Assembly (NCBI GenBank): GCA_003427395.1
Contig: BFEA01000821.1
Location: 413,958 to 459,852 of the forward strand
Source: Chara braunii
Taxonomy: Eukaryota > Streptophyta > Charophyceae > Charales > Characeae
Length of the DNA stretch: 45,895 bases
Direction: 5' to 3'
Shown piece after piece: positions 31,801 through 44,379 of this stretch. Each line of letters starts with the position of its first letter. Position 1 is the stretch's first letter. Position numbers and translations under genes: made by a program. The notes below the pieces were generated by a model that was given only the letters and a program-made list of their open reading frames with translations, searched no databases and was not told the origin of the DNA.

Positions 31801-33386
31801 CAACACTCATCTGCCGACCCGGCCCGCCCGACAGCGGAAGGTGTTGCGGCCCTACCTGCGCTTGGCTGTGGCGGCTGCCCCAACATGGTACCTCGTGGAG
31901 ATGCAGGCCCGCTGCATGTGTCCGCAACGCAAACCAAGTGAAGCGGGTTCCAGCGCAGATCTCGGTGAGAAGAGCAGTTATCCGAATGGGAACTTTGAAG
32001 GCTGGAGCTGAGGCGGGTTTCCTATACCCTACAGCTTACCGCAACCCCCCTGCGGTCTCCCCACACTCAAGACACCTCCCCCTTCCTTATACCAGGCCGT
32101 GGTGCCGAGTTTGCCTTTTGCCGATTCGCGGGCCTAGGTGAAACGGCCCGGCGCAGATCTTGACGGTAATAGCAAATATTCAAGTGAGAACTTTCAAGTC
32201 CGAAATGGAGACGGTTTCCCCGCGATCCGTAGCTTGTCGTGGTACCACAGGGGCCTAGCCTCAGTGTCCCAGGCATAATCCACAAACTCGCGGGTCCTAA
32301 CGGGTATGCTGACACTCGACCCTCTCACAACAAAACGCGGATGGCGGTGCTTCTGCAGAAATGCCCACGCCATCCAGTTTTCTTTCGCCTCGTTGGCTAA
32401 TCACTCACCGCTTGCTTGTATGTCGGACACATCGGCCCGACTTTTCACGACGACAAGATAGGGGAATTTTGCTGGTTTTCTAAACATTCATAAATCCAAC
32501 CGGGTTCGTACACTCAAGGTTCTTAACTTCCGCAGTGGCCACTAAGTTCGGCATTGCGCCCAAGTCGACGGGGTGTCGGAATAGAAGTAACATAATAGTA
32601 ACAGGACGGTAAAATAAATATACTTATTAAGATTTTTGACCGCCGAAACGCGTCAACGGAGAAAAAGCAATGCTAGCACCTTCCCGCCGCCGGCGGCGGC
32701 AAAAACCAAGGGGAATAGCTCCACAACCCTCAACCCCATCGGCTTCCTCCTCGATGCTCCGCTGCCGCTGCGGCGACGCTCGCCGGCCTCGATCCCTGAA
32801 CCTCGATGGTGGTAGCCCAACACCGTAACCTATAGAGCTAAAAGCCCAAGCCTGGAACCCACATATGCGGAGTGCCATATGAGGCAGTGCGGCGTGGTGC
32901 TTTGGGCCAACAAACCGGCCGCACAGCTCCCAGTGCCAGTGCCGGCTTGCTCTTACCGTGCCATAATTGTCCCGCGCGCCATCCTACGACACCCCGCTCA
33001 ACGCACGAAGTCGCGCCGTCGTTGTCGATGTCGTCATTGGGGTCGTTCTCCGCACGCGCGCTCAACTCGGTCAAACGTAGCGATCAAAAGAAAATATCCC
33101 CTAGATCCCAGTTTAATCAAGAGTAACAAAAAATACAAACTTAAAGATAAAAATATAAATTAACAGACCGGCGCCCACACCGGTTTTCGTAGTCAACCTC
33201 AAGGGATGAATCACGTGAGCCTTAAACCTGCGCGCCCACGAACTCTTTACTCTAGTTAGTCATCCAGCCAACGTAATCACAGACACAACCGCTCCTAGCG
33301 CGGTATACTTAACTTTAAAGAAAAACAATTTCCTGCCTCTTGTATAAAACAGGGCGGATACCTTTGTAAGGGTATTCGCACCGACT

Positions 33387-34504
33387 GCTTTCTAGACCAT
33401 ATTAGGCGACGACCCCGTCGCTTTGCCAAATCAGAAAGCTATAAATTCATCCATACTCCAAATGCTGACGAAAAGAATGACTAATCCGATTAGCCGACAA
33501 ACATAGAATAGAGGCCTACATCAAACCATGCCTCCACAACTATATGCTGCCTGGCTCCTAACCTGGGTCTCTGACCGCCCAGAAATTAGGATGCTGACAA
33601 CATAAGTTCCTAAGACCTTCCCAATCGTCCTCTCCCTGGTCCTAAACAACCTTCGGCTTCTCGTTAGGTGTCCCTAGTCCTGGCAAAAACTAGGGACGCG
33701 GGCCTTAATCGAGACCTTTGAAGGCGCTCTCGCCTTCCTTCTTAACAAATCTCTCTCAATCAAATACACATAAGCATATATGTATACTTAATATCTACTC
33801 AACTCTATCTGCAGTCTAGTACAGAAAGACTTGGTCTCCATCTTGGCCCACCATAGCCTGGCTGATCGGGCCAAGACTACGGCCCACGACATTCTTATTT
33901 AACGGCAGTACCCTCGTTGGTTACGCAATGATAGGTTTTTTCCTAATAAACATTCAATCAGGACTCCTCCCAAAAAATTATCAGCCATCACTATCCCGCG
34001 GAGTAATTTCACTGGGTCGGGCACCCTCCCCTTAAACTCTTACCTACACGGTCCCGCAGCCAGGTTGCGCCGGCTAGCAGCCACCCAATGGGCTTACGCC
34101 CTAGAGGTACTAACTTCTTTTCCGTTAGCTTGGCATTTCTTCAATATGTCTCAGAACTAGCACCAATGGTTAGACAAGGGCGTCGCAAAACAAAATCACT
34201 GACCCACTGCGCGATACGCAAGGGTCTGAAGGCATTTACCAGCCCTCCCTCAATAGGCATGGCATCCTTCGCACGCTTACAAACAAAATCACAGCTAGAT
34301 CCACCAGGCCGTGACCCCTGACTTGATCAGAGTCAGTAGCCACCCATCCTGAGACATCTCTCACCCTGCACTCATTGCGACTTTCTCAAACATTTCAAAC
34401 AAAAGTGACCCTTTTCGTCAGACTTTATCACTCATAAGACAACTTACCATGCCATAAATCTGTTTACTCACCTCCGAGGGTGAATCTTCCAACAATAAAC
34501 CATC
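33387..34504 (-). other. 3' internal region of the right copy next to its 3' LTR
   Basis: The 33387-33874 part is missing from the left copy. No gene is seen. Directly before the LTR no convincing polypurine tract is visible (only CTAGAAAGC on the minus strand). The AAGGGGAGGG tract lies several hundred bases earlier (near 34024-34035). Confidence 0.5.
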
Positions 34505-34730
34505 CCTCTTTTCCAAAATCAAGGGGCTCTCGTCATAGAACAAAACATCCCCTTTCTCAAAATTACGAGGGGCCTCACTACATAATAAAATACCCCCTCT
34601 CCCAAAGTCACGAGGGGTCTCACTACGTACCAAAACACCCCCTCTCTCAAAAATCACGAGGCTCCTCGTCACAGCACACAACATCCCCTCTCTCAAAAAT
34701 CGCGAGGGGTCTCTTCATAAGACAAAACAT
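34505..34730 (-). repeat. About 50-bp minisatellite (right copy)
   Basis: Reverse-complement counterpart of 25656-25880, with AAAATCACGAGGGGTCTC-type units. Confidence 0.75.
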
Positions 34731-34772
34731 CACCGAGAGACCATCTTATGGGTCCTTGCCACACTGAAGCAA

Positions 34773-35036
34773 TCAACAACCGGCATGCTGAAGCATTCGA
34801 GTCTTAAAGGACTCATAAATCTTCAAAGAATCCTCACACCCTTTCACAACCAGGCTGCGCTTCCTCCTCTTATACTCTGCCCTATCAGCTGCCCGCGGGC
34901 AGGTCGCACGAGTATACCGAGGAGTATACAGCTTCACATGTCTTAATTCACATATCTTCCACACAAAGCCAACATTCATCAGGATAAAACCACACAAGTG
35001 AGAGTGATAGTGATCGTCATAAAAACCAAGCCCCAT
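34773..35036 (-). CDS. Conserved small ORF, unknown (right copy)
   Basis: 87 codons from 35036. About 80 residues align without gaps with the left ORF at 25369, including the FYDDHYHSHLCGF segment and a basic middle (RAEYKRRKRS). The C-terminus differs because of a local change. Coding status uncertain. Confidence 0.3.
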   Translation of the reverse strand: MGLGFYDDHYHSHLCGFILMNVGFVWKICELRHVKLYTPRYTRATCPRAADRAEYKRRKRSLVVKGCEDSLKIYESFKTRMLQHAGC

Positions 35037-35230
35037 AGGGTTTTCAACTCGATATGTACATCAGGATAAAGATGTCTCTCTAAAAAACAACGTAGATACG
35101 CAACCCTCACGTCCTTTTCTGCTGAGTAACCCACGTCCCTAACACACAAAAATCTCAGAATAGACCCAAACATACCCAAACTCAATTTACGCAAATCGAC
35201 CTCCACCGTATACACCAACATGTCACACAT
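34979..35230 (-). CDS. Conserved small ORF with a hydrophobic C-terminus, intact (right copy)
   Basis: 83 codons, start ATG at 35230, no internal stop, same length as the interrupted left copy (25175-25426). The C-terminus is a hydrophobic stretch (LVFMTITITLTCVVLS). It overlaps the next ORF by about 58 bases. Function unknown; it could be a fragment of a larger ancestral frame. Confidence 0.4.
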   Translation of the reverse strand: MCDMLVYTVEVDLRKLSLGMFGSILRFLCVRDVGYSAEKDVRVAYLRCFLERHLYPDVHIELKTLWGLVFMTITITLTCVVLS

Positions 35231-35829
35231 CTGGACACAATCGCCTAAATCTTACCAAAAGAGGAATCAATCGATTCTTTCAGTATTACAACCTGCATAT
35301 GTACATGGACAAGGTAGTCGTGACTACACCTGGATATACACATATCTGGCTCAATTTCTATGTACAAAAACTTTGATCCTACTGACGTATAGGCGAACTA
35401 GTCCCCACTCGTTCATTGCCCCCTGAATTCACCTATATGGCTGAACTATCTGCAGCCTAAGTTACTTTACCGGACCATTATTGAGAAACCTGTCCCTAGA
35501 TCCAACCTAGGCGCATACACACATTCAAGTACATGTCTGTCTTGACTCACATAATATGCGACTGACCCTTACCAATTAGCACGGGGTTAGGGTCACGTAA
35601 CGATTGTCCTGCTACCCCGATTTTCCAGATCGATACATGTACAACTAGACCTTTACCAACCACGAATCCAAGGATCTAAAGCAAACGATTAACAAAAGCT
35701 TCCCGACTCAGAGGTTCGGATGAATCCCCATTACATCTTGCTATACTTTCTCTGCCCTAGTCGTCTCATCTACTCTCTCCACACCCTTGATCACCCGACT
35801 CACTCTAACGTTCTTCTTATTCGGCACCA

Positions 35830-37378
35830 TCAAGTTCCTCTCTTCTTTCAACCTCGCTTCAGGTTTCGCTCGCTCCCATCGCGACCTTCGGCGCCTCGCC
35901 TGTCATTCCCGCGACCTTTATTGCCTCGTCCACCATCTTCACGGCCCGCGTAGCCACGCCTGCCATGTCCACGGCCTCTTCCAGCCGTGACCTTCTGCGT
36001 TGGGCCTGCCGCCTTGTGACATTTGCCGCGACGGTAGTTGTAACGGCCTCCCGGGCTGGGTTTGGACTACCAGAGGCCAAAGTGCCATCTCAGGATCGTT
36101 ATTGGTCGGGTGCTCCTCACCTAGCCAGTACTTATGCCTCATGTCATCACAAAATTTCTCCCATGATGACCTCGCTCCTTTAACCAACCTGTCAACTTCA
36201 TCCCTCAGCAGTATATGGATAAACCTCATGACCTCTTCCAGCATTCGCTCCTCGCTCCACTTGTAGTGGGATACTATCTGTTCAAACTTATCAAGGAAAT
36301 TTGGGACATGATAACCCTTGAAGAAGTCTATCCCAATCGCAGGCCCTATACCCATCTGATCGTACTGCATCCACCGCCGATATAGTGTCTACTCGGCCAC
36401 CGAAGGCCCCCTTTGAGCAGTTTCGCCTCCCATTCTTAGCGGAGTGACTACCTCTTGTTGCGAGCATTGCCCTTCTCCGGTATCCCGACCTCCCTGGGCC
36501 CAACCCCTCGCCTCTTGCTGAGCCTTTGCTGGTTTGGGAGGCTCAAGCCCCCCTTTTCTCCCCATCACACCTTTTTCCTTACTTCCTTGAGGGATACGGC
36601 CAGTTCCTCCCCAATGATCGCATACCACCGTCACCCATGGCTCTGGCGACCATCCACTCCTTTGCCCTTCCCGACCTGCCACTTAGGATGCTTCCATGCT
36701 AGCGAGTCCCCTCTTAGGATTCGGCGCACGGACAGGCTGGGCCATATTAACATCCTGTTCCCCCTTCATTTCGACGAATCCTTCACCTTCGTCGCTCGCT
36801 TGAGCCCCGACTCGCCTCTTTGGAGTTCCTATCGAGAGGGGTGATTTTTGGTCATTTTTTTCCTCTCCTCTTCTTCCCTGGTCAGTCGGCTCACTTGGGG
36901 AATCCACTCAAATTTTCCGCTTGCCTTTCCTGGCCTCTTCCAGACGGGCTAACCTCTCTTCCAAGGCCCCTACCTGCCTTTGCAGACCGCTTAACTCTGC
37001 CTGTGATGGCGCGCCCGCAGCTGGTGTAACAGAGCAGTCCCCACGTTGACCTTCTACTCCGTCTTCTTGGAACCTTAGCCTTAGGGAACTCTCCAGCTCA
37101 TTCCACGTCTTCGCCTTCTGCTTGAGGGCGTATACCTCCTCGCTTAGTCCCTCATAGACGAACAAGGCAAACATGTACCACATCGCCTTCTCGTCCCACC
37201 TCTTCATAAGGCAAAATTCTTGGAAATCCCGCAGAAAGCTGGACAAGTTCCTTCCTTGAAACAACCGCGCACGAAGATCTGGAGGCATCGACTCCTGCAC
37301 TGCCTCGTGCAGCAACACCTTCATTTGACACGAATTCCTCCAACGCTGGACCCTGGCTAAACCGCTCTCTTCCGCCAT
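35830..37378 (-). pseudogene. gag-like protein with two gag-type domains (right copy)
   Basis: ATG at 37378, TGA at 35830-35832, slightly longer than the left copy. Stops interrupt it at 36908-36910 (TGA; left copy TCA), 36683-36685 (TAA; left TCA) and 36389-36391 (TAG; left CAA). An 8-base indel near 36010 shifts the RG-rich tail out of frame. Unlike the left copy, the linker between the two gag-like domains is in frame here (residues around SIGTPKRRVGAQASDEGEG), showing that both domains belong to one protein of about 515 residues. Domain 1 matches FLRDFQEFCLMKRWDEKAMW; domain 2 matches FLDKFEQIVSHYKWSEERML. Confidence 0.75.
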
Positions 37379-37723
37379 GATGCTGAGAACAGCCTGACAC
37401 GCATAGCGGGCAATAGATCATCGAACACTGATTCAAGTAAGCTCAGGTAGATAGGGACAAACGGCTAACACTTACATCACGCTATCTACCCTTTTACTCA
37501 TGCAATCAAGCCTGAACCGCTAGTTATCTTGATGCTTACCCTTATAACTACGGTAATGGGTAGAGAGACGACTAAAGCCAAGTTAAAGGAGCGCATTTAG
37601 TGGAAGGAGAAACATCCCCTAGCAGCCCACTGCTGCCCGAATTTCCTCCCAGTCTACATTTCCTTCATTCGGGTCATGAGACGAGGCTTACCAGTCAGCT
37701 GCATTGGCCGTGTTCCTGAGCCA
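37379..37723 (-). other. Spacer between the conserved ORF and gag (right copy)
   Basis: No gene; aligns with 22717-23066 of the left copy. Confidence 0.5.
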
Positions 37724-38338
37724 CTACCTAGAGGGTAGGAATTTCGGATCTAAGTACAGACCATATATCAGTTCACATGTGTAACGCCCATATTCCCAGT
37801 TTCGCGCCCGCAGAGCAGCTTCAGTTGCCGCCCCTACCCTCGCCTGCCCACCAAAGCTCTTCTCTATGAGGAACTCAGGAAGGGTGACTCGCAGCGGAGC
37901 TGTCGGAAATGCGAACTCCCCAGAGCACTTGACCTCCACACGGGTTAGTACTCGCTTTTCTCTGTCACGGAACATCTCCCTCGCCCACTTTGCTGCGACT
38001 GCCTCGGCTACCCTCAAAGGCTTAGCAAGTAGGCTTTCATGCCCAAGCGCCAATTCTATTTCATGCTCGACCCAAAAGGTGGCTGAGGTATACAGGGTCA
38101 CCTTTACAATCGTGCATTCCTGCTGGTCGTCGAACCCAGACTAGATCCAGACAAAGACGTCCGTGCCCATCATTATGCCCCACCATGACCAAATGTACTC
38201 TCCTTCTCTGACCCGCCTGGGTAAAGACACCTTGAGTCCTCCCTCTTTCTTAACTGGCCCGAGCATACGCGGGTCTTCCCGTGCATAAGGCATCCTGAGT
38301 TGCCGTTGCTTGGTCCGGGTTTTGTCCATCACAAACAA
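37724..38338 (-). pseudogene. Conserved 204-codon ORF of unknown function upstream of gag (right copy)
   Basis: ATG at 38338 and TAG at 37724-37726, 615 bases as in the left copy. The only internal stop is TAG at 38141-38143 (left copy GAG). The two stops that break the left copy read CAG and GAA here. The C-terminal part runs open to the end (EYGRYTCELIYGLYLDPKF). Several residue changes are seen between copies (for example S/P, E/K, F/L), so it is drifting now. No known domain is recognised. Its position between leader and gag is unusual for plant Ty3 elements, where gag normally comes first. Confidence 0.6.
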
Positions 38339-39477
38339 ACGTCCAGCATGCGCCTTCCATTATTAAACTGACAATCCCTACCCCTCTTGGACGAGCGACC
38401 CAAACGTACAGGCTAAATGGTCACCCATGAGCCAAGTTCAGGACTGGAAACATGCATATAAATCTCTACCGACTTATAAAATCCCAAATATGATCCCAAT
38501 AAAATAACCCACACCAAATACTCCTAGAAGGGACGTCCACTGAAACATATATCTTCGCATACTTAGACATAACCCAGGATGTCTAGCATCAGTTACTGCC
38601 TACCACTCCATTAAAGGTCGTCCAATTAATCTAAGTATTAGCTCTTCCATTGCTACTCGAACTTCTCCTAGGAATAAATGTCTTTTACGTAAAGAAGGTA
38701 TCACGCAGACTCGCTACGCCCTGTAGCAGAACATCTGCTTAGAATGCAAACTCATACATGTAATTCGATGCAAATAATATTCTTCAGCTTTCCTTAACCT
38801 ACTTCTCCTTAAAGTACACAGATGTTTTCTGACCTGCCACCTAAGAGAGGATCTATACCTTCCACTCTTAATCAAAGGAACATTATCTCACTCATCATTA
38901 ATTTCATTATGAGGCACCCGTACTACGATGCTTTCCCAGTTACTCAAATGATTCTTATGGCGGTCAGAAAGGGTACCTCATAGGGCTAATTCTCACAATA
39001 GTCATACTTAACCTTAGCCATGCCAAGCACGCAAAGCATCGTCCAAACCTGTCGGTCATCTAATCAGAAGGTTTATCAATTCCAGCTATCATTATGCCAA
39101 TCAGGGCTCGCGAACACATAATCAAAACACTTCTCACTCTCGAGTCACTCATTCCTCGTTAATGAGAACCCAGTCGCCTCGATAGAAACTAAGTCACACA
39201 ATCAACCCTCACTTCATGCCTTATCCAACATCGTATGTAACCAATCGTTTCGCCTAAAGCAATCAATAAAGAAGAAGTGACAATTTTGCCAGAGTCATCA
39301 TCTTGCCTCAAACCTAGGCTCGATTTTTTAGGACTTCTCAGCCTTGCAACACCTCCAACGATAATCATAATATTAACAAATCGCTCGTACGGTCTAAAAA
39401 AGATTTCTTATTTGCCTATTTTTTCACTTCCAATACCCGGATGTCGTTCCACCAGGGACAACGGTAGGCAATCGTTA
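38339..39477 (-). other. Untranslated leader of the right copy
   Basis: Counterpart of 20964-22101. Plus-strand ORFs such as 39277-39765 run antisense to the leader and across the primer site into the LTR, and are not genes. Confidence 0.55.
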
Positions 39478-39495
39478 TCCCCGCCAACAGCGCCA
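39478..39495 (-). other. Primer binding site for tRNA-Asp, two mismatches (right copy)
   Basis: On the minus strand it reads TGGCGCTGTTGGCGGGGA, two bases away from the perfect site of the left copy. It starts two bases after the LTR end at 39498. Confidence 0.85.
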
Positions 39496-40390
39496 CCTGG
39501 CGAGCGCATCGGTCCGGCACCGCACGGGGCAGCGCGGGACCCTCCAGGCCGCGTCACGCAGGAGTTGGATAAAATCCTTCGTCGCAAACATACATGGAAC
39601 TTCCGCAAGCCACTCCGGCCGAGTGCGCCAGCCTTACCTCCCGCGAGCCCCTACGACAGGATAGGGCCTACGCGAGGCACGACTTACCTCCACCTTACGG
39701 GAGCTGTCACCTCCCTTCGGTGGGTGTATCCCCACCGCGCTACCAGTCCACTGTACGAAAAATAATCAGTCACAATCGCAGAGGTGGACCAGCCGAGGGC
39801 GTTTCTCGTTCGCTGTAGCATAGGGGGCACGCGCTGTAATACGCCTATTGGACCCGCACGCGAACCGACATCTCGGGGGGCTGAAATCCCAAGCGCGGTC
39901 CGTCGTCGGTCGACTAGGACGCATCCCACACACCACGCGCACAACACTTTTACGAACACAAAAATAAAACACACACACACACACATACAAAACGACACAA
40001 CACAAAAAACGCGACAACACTCCTAGCCCCTCGGTAGCCAACCCATAATTTTCTAATGCGGAAATCGGATAGGCGTCACGCGCGAGACTTAGTATAAAAT
40101 AGCGCTGACGCAAGGCTACCTCATATCGACTCGCAATGCAGTCGTACGCAAGCAGTCGCAAAGATGGCGTACTATGTAGAGCCCATAATCAAGCAGTCCC
40201 TCGTGGATCTGAGTACCGCTTATGACACTCAAGTATCAGACTCGAAATGTCGTGAGGGTCTCATCCTTCACGACATTGCGCGGCTGAAGGAATAGTCGTG
40301 CAGTCGTCACGAGACCTCCGGCCTTTGGCCTGAGCGTCTCGGTAGGCAAAGCAAATAGACTCTGCACGGGGACAGATTCCTTCCCTGCAG

Positions 40391-43300
40391 AGTCTAGGGC
40401 TTGGGATGTCCTCCACAAGGACCTCGAATCCCGGCCCAAGACCAAACGTCCGACTATAAAAGCTCTAAAACGCAAGGGTAAAAATAGAATTCCCCTTTTC
40501 TCTCAAGGCACATTCTCGTTAACCCTTATGTATAAATAAAAAAGGTCTCTCCTATATTCATGACACCTATAAATATATAGGGGTTAGATACATAGGAGGA
40601 TCACTTCTCACAGTCACTGCGGGGCTCCCCTCAGCCATATATGTATGCCATCGCAGACAAATCACATCCAGATTCCGAATCACAAACGTATTTGGAATCA
40701 CATCAAAGGTTTTACCAAAAGCTCACGCACTACACGGGGTCAACTTCAGCCATTCCTTGCACTCATACCCTTTGCTTTAGCCATACAAGCCTCACTCGTG
40801 CAACTCTTAAATAAATACTCAGTACTTTCGTTGGATGACCATTCAATGGTGAAAACACAGCAAAACAGTTTAATCACAAGGCTAAAGTATTTAGGTTAAG
40901 TGGCAGGATTGAATTGGAGTTGAATCGTAAACCGACGAATCGACAATCGACCTGTTATCAGTGATAACAGAAGATGATCCTCAAGGGATCAAGCTGAATC
41001 TACTCCTGAACTTCAACCAAACGATCAAGAGGACCTGTAACACATGACAGGTCAATGCCCCGGCTAGACCTATAAGTCCATGGAGAATAATCCCCATATC
41101 ACGATCTCACTCAAGAACCATCCTTATTAACTATATCTAAGCCTACGTCTAAGCAAGTGCCCAAAGTCTAGGGTTTGGGATGTCCTCGACAAGGACCTCG
41201 GATCGTGGCCCAAGACCAAACGTCCGACTATAAAAACTCTAAAAAGCAAGGGTAAAAATAGAATTCCCCTTTTCTCTCAAGGCACATTGTGGTTTACCCT
41301 TATGTATAAATACAAAACGTCTCTCCTATATTCATGACACCTATAAATATATAAGGGTTAGTTACATAGGAGGATCACTTCTCACAGTCACTGTGCGGCT
41401 CCCCTCAGCCATATATGTATATAATCGCAGGCAATTAACATCCAGATTCCGAATCATAAACGTACCTGGAATCACATCAAAGGTTCAACCAAAAGTTCAC
41501 GCACTACACGGGGTCAACTTCAGCCATTCCTTGCAGTCATACGCTTTGCTTTAGCCATACAAGTCTCACTCGTGCAACTCTTAAATAAATACTCAGTACT
41601 TTCGTTGGATGACCATTCAATAAAGTCCGAGTGAAAACACAGCAAAACAGTTCAATCACAAGGCTAAAGCCTTTAGGTTGAGTGGCAGGATTGAATTAGA
41701 GTTGAATCGTAAACCGACGAATCGGCAATCGACCTGTTATCAGTGATAACAGAAGATGATTCTCAAGGGATCAAGCTGAATCTACTCCTGAACTTCAACC
41801 AAACGATCAAGAAGACCTGTAACACATCACAGGTCAATGCCCCAGGCTAGACCTATAAGTCCATAGAGAATAATCCCCATATCACGATCTCACTTAAGAA
41901 CCATCTTTGTTAACTATATCTAAGCCTACGTCTAAGCAAGTGCCCAGAGTCTAGGGCTTGGGATGTCCTCGACAAGGACCTTGAATCCCGGCCCAAGACC
42001 AAACGTCCGACTATAAAAGCTCTAAAAAGCAAGGGTGAAAATAGAAATCTCCTTTTCTCTCAAGGCACATTCTGGTAAACCCCTTATGTATAAATATAAA
42101 GGTATCTCTTATATTCGTGACACCTATAAATATATAAGGGTTAATTACATAGGAGGATCACTTCTCACAGTCACTGTGGGGCTCGCCTCAGCCATATATG
42201 TATGTAATCGCAGGCAAATCACATCCAGATTCCGAATCACAAACGTACATGGAATCACATCAAAAGTTCAACCAGAAGTTCACGCACTACACGGGGTCAA
42301 CTTCAGACATTCCTTGCACTCATACCCTTTGCTTTAGCCATACAAGCCTCACTCGTGTAACTCTTAAATAAATACTCAGTACTTTCGTTGGATGACCATT
42401 CAATAAAGTCCAGGTGAAAACATAGCAAAACAGTTCAATCACAAGGCTAAAGCCTTTAAGGTTGAGTGACAGGATTCAATTGGAGTTGAATCGTAAATCG
42501 ACGAATCGGCAATGGAACTGTTATGAGTGATAACAGAAGATGATCCTCAAGGGATCAAGCTGAATCTACTCCTGAACTTCAACCAAACGATCAAGAGGAC
42601 CTGTAACACATGAGAGGTCAATGCCCCAGGCTAGACCTATAAGTCCATGGAGAATAATCCCCATATCACGATCTCACTCAAGAACCATCCTTGTTAACTA
42701 TATCTAAACCTACGTCTCAGCAAGTGCCCAGAGTCTAAGGCTTGGGATGTCCTCGACAAGGACCTCGAATCCCGGCCCAAGACCAAACGTCCGACTATAA
42801 AAGCTCTAAAAGGAAAGGGTAAAAATAGAATTCCCCTTTTCTCTCAAGGCACATTCTGGTTAACCCTTAGGTATAAATACAAAACGTCTCTTCTATATTC
42901 ATGACACCTATAAATATATGAGGGTTAATTACGTAAGAGGATCACTTCTCACAGTCACTGTAGGGCTCCCTTCAGCCATATATGTATGTAATTGGAGACA
43001 AATCACATCCAGATTCCGAATCACAAACGTACATGGAATCACATCAAAGGTTCAACCAGAAGTTCACGCACTGCACGGGGTCAACTTCAGTCATTCCTTG
43101 CACTCATACCCTTTGCTTTAGCCATACAAGTCTCACTCGTGCAACTCTTAAATAAATACTCAGTACTTTCGTTGGATGACCATTCAATAAAGTCCGGGTG
43201 AAAACACAGCAAAACAGTTCAATCACAAGGCTAAAGCCTTTAGGTTGAGTGGCAGGATTGAATTAGAGTTGAATCATGAACCGACGAATCAGCAATCGAC

Positions 43301-44295
43301 CTGTTATCAGTGATAACAGAAGATGATCCTCAAGCGATCAAGCTGAATCTACTCCCGAACTTCAACCAAACGATCAAGAGGACCTGTAACACATGACAGG
43401 TCAATGCCCAGGCTAGACCTATAAGTCCATGGAGAATAATTCCCATATCACGATCTCACTCAAGAACCATCTTTGTTAACTATATCTAAGCCTACGTCTA
43501 AGCAAGTGCCCAGAGTCTAGGGTTTGGGATGTCCTCAACAAGGACCTCGAATCCCGGCCCAACACCAAACGTCCGACTATAAAAGCTCTAAAAAACAAAA
43601 GTAAAAATAGAATTCCCCTTTTCTCTCAAGGCACATTCTAGTTAACCCTTATGTATAAATACAAAAGGCTTCTCCTATACTCATGGCACCTATAAATATA
43701 TAAGGGTTAGTTACATAGGAGAATCACTTCTCACAGTCACTGTGCGCCTCCCCTCAGCCATATATGTATGTAATCGGAGACAAATCACATCCAGATTCCG
43801 AATCACAAACGTACATGGAATCACATCAAAGGTTCAACCAGAAGTTCACGCACTACACGGGGTCAACTTCAGTCATTCCTTGCACTCGTACCCTTTGCTT
43901 TAGCCACACAAGCCTCACTCGTGCAACTCTTAAATAAATATTCAGTACTTTCGTTGGATGACCATTCAATAAAGTCCGGGTGAAAACACAGCAAAACAGT
44001 TCAATCACAAGGGTAAAGCCTTTAGGTTGAGTGACAGGATTAAATTGAAGTTGAATCGTAAATCGACGAATCGGCAATCGACCTGTTTTCAGTGACAACA
44101 AAAGATGATCCTCAATGGATCAAGCTGAATCTAGTCCTGAACTTCAACCAACAATCAAGAGAGTCTTTAACACATGAGAGGTCAATGCCCCAGGCTAGAC
44201 CTATAAGTCCATGGAGAATAATCCCCATATCACAATCTCACTCAAGAACCATCCTTGTTAACTATATCTAAGGCTACGTCTAAGCAAGTGCCCAA
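40391..44295 (-). repeat. 781-bp tandem array, five copies, inside the right 5' LTR
   Basis: The phrase AGTCTAGGGCTTGGGATGTC or a variant begins units at 40391, 41165, 41948, 42732 and 43514 (spacing 774, 783, 784, 782); the last ends near 44295. The left LTR and right 3' LTR have one copy each. On the plus strand, antisense to the element, each unit carries CCGACTATAAAA(G/A)CTCT and further along twin hairpins (CTGTTATC/GATAACAG beside TGATCC/GGATCA, changed in some units). ORFs of 67-100 codons inside the units are not shared in intact form and are not called. Confidence 0.9.
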
Positions 44296-44379
44296 AGAAA
44301 GGTAGAATCATGGCAGAATTTCCCCTATTCAGGGTGAATCGCCAGAACAGCCACCTGTCAGAAATAATCTGACTCCACT

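Larger units (their letters stand above)
26506..33386 (-). repeat. 3' LTR of the right copy, truncated at its 3' end
   Basis: It aligns with the left LTR in reverse along its length. Relative to it there is about 52 bp extra near 32342-32394, a roughly 850-bp extra block (about 30951-31800), a single copy of the segment duplicated at 17120-17622, and a shorter GA tract. The terminal TG is AG here. The 283 bp next to the missing end correspond to 20660-20942. No target duplication can be scored. Confidence 0.85.

Noticed and set aside
39277-39765. 162-codon plus-strand ORF in the right copy
   Set aside because: Runs antisense across the leader, primer site and LTR end; the left copy keeps only a fragment of it.
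39766-40161. Open frame of about 118-131 codons near the LTR 3' end, also seen at 26447-26866
   Set aside because: Open in two LTRs but starts only at TTG, is closed by TGA in the left LTR, and part of it is a translated (TG)n tract.
40391-44295. CRISPR-like array
   Set aside because: Units are 781 bp and contiguous, with no short repeat/spacer pattern and no cas genes; the DNA is eukaryotic.
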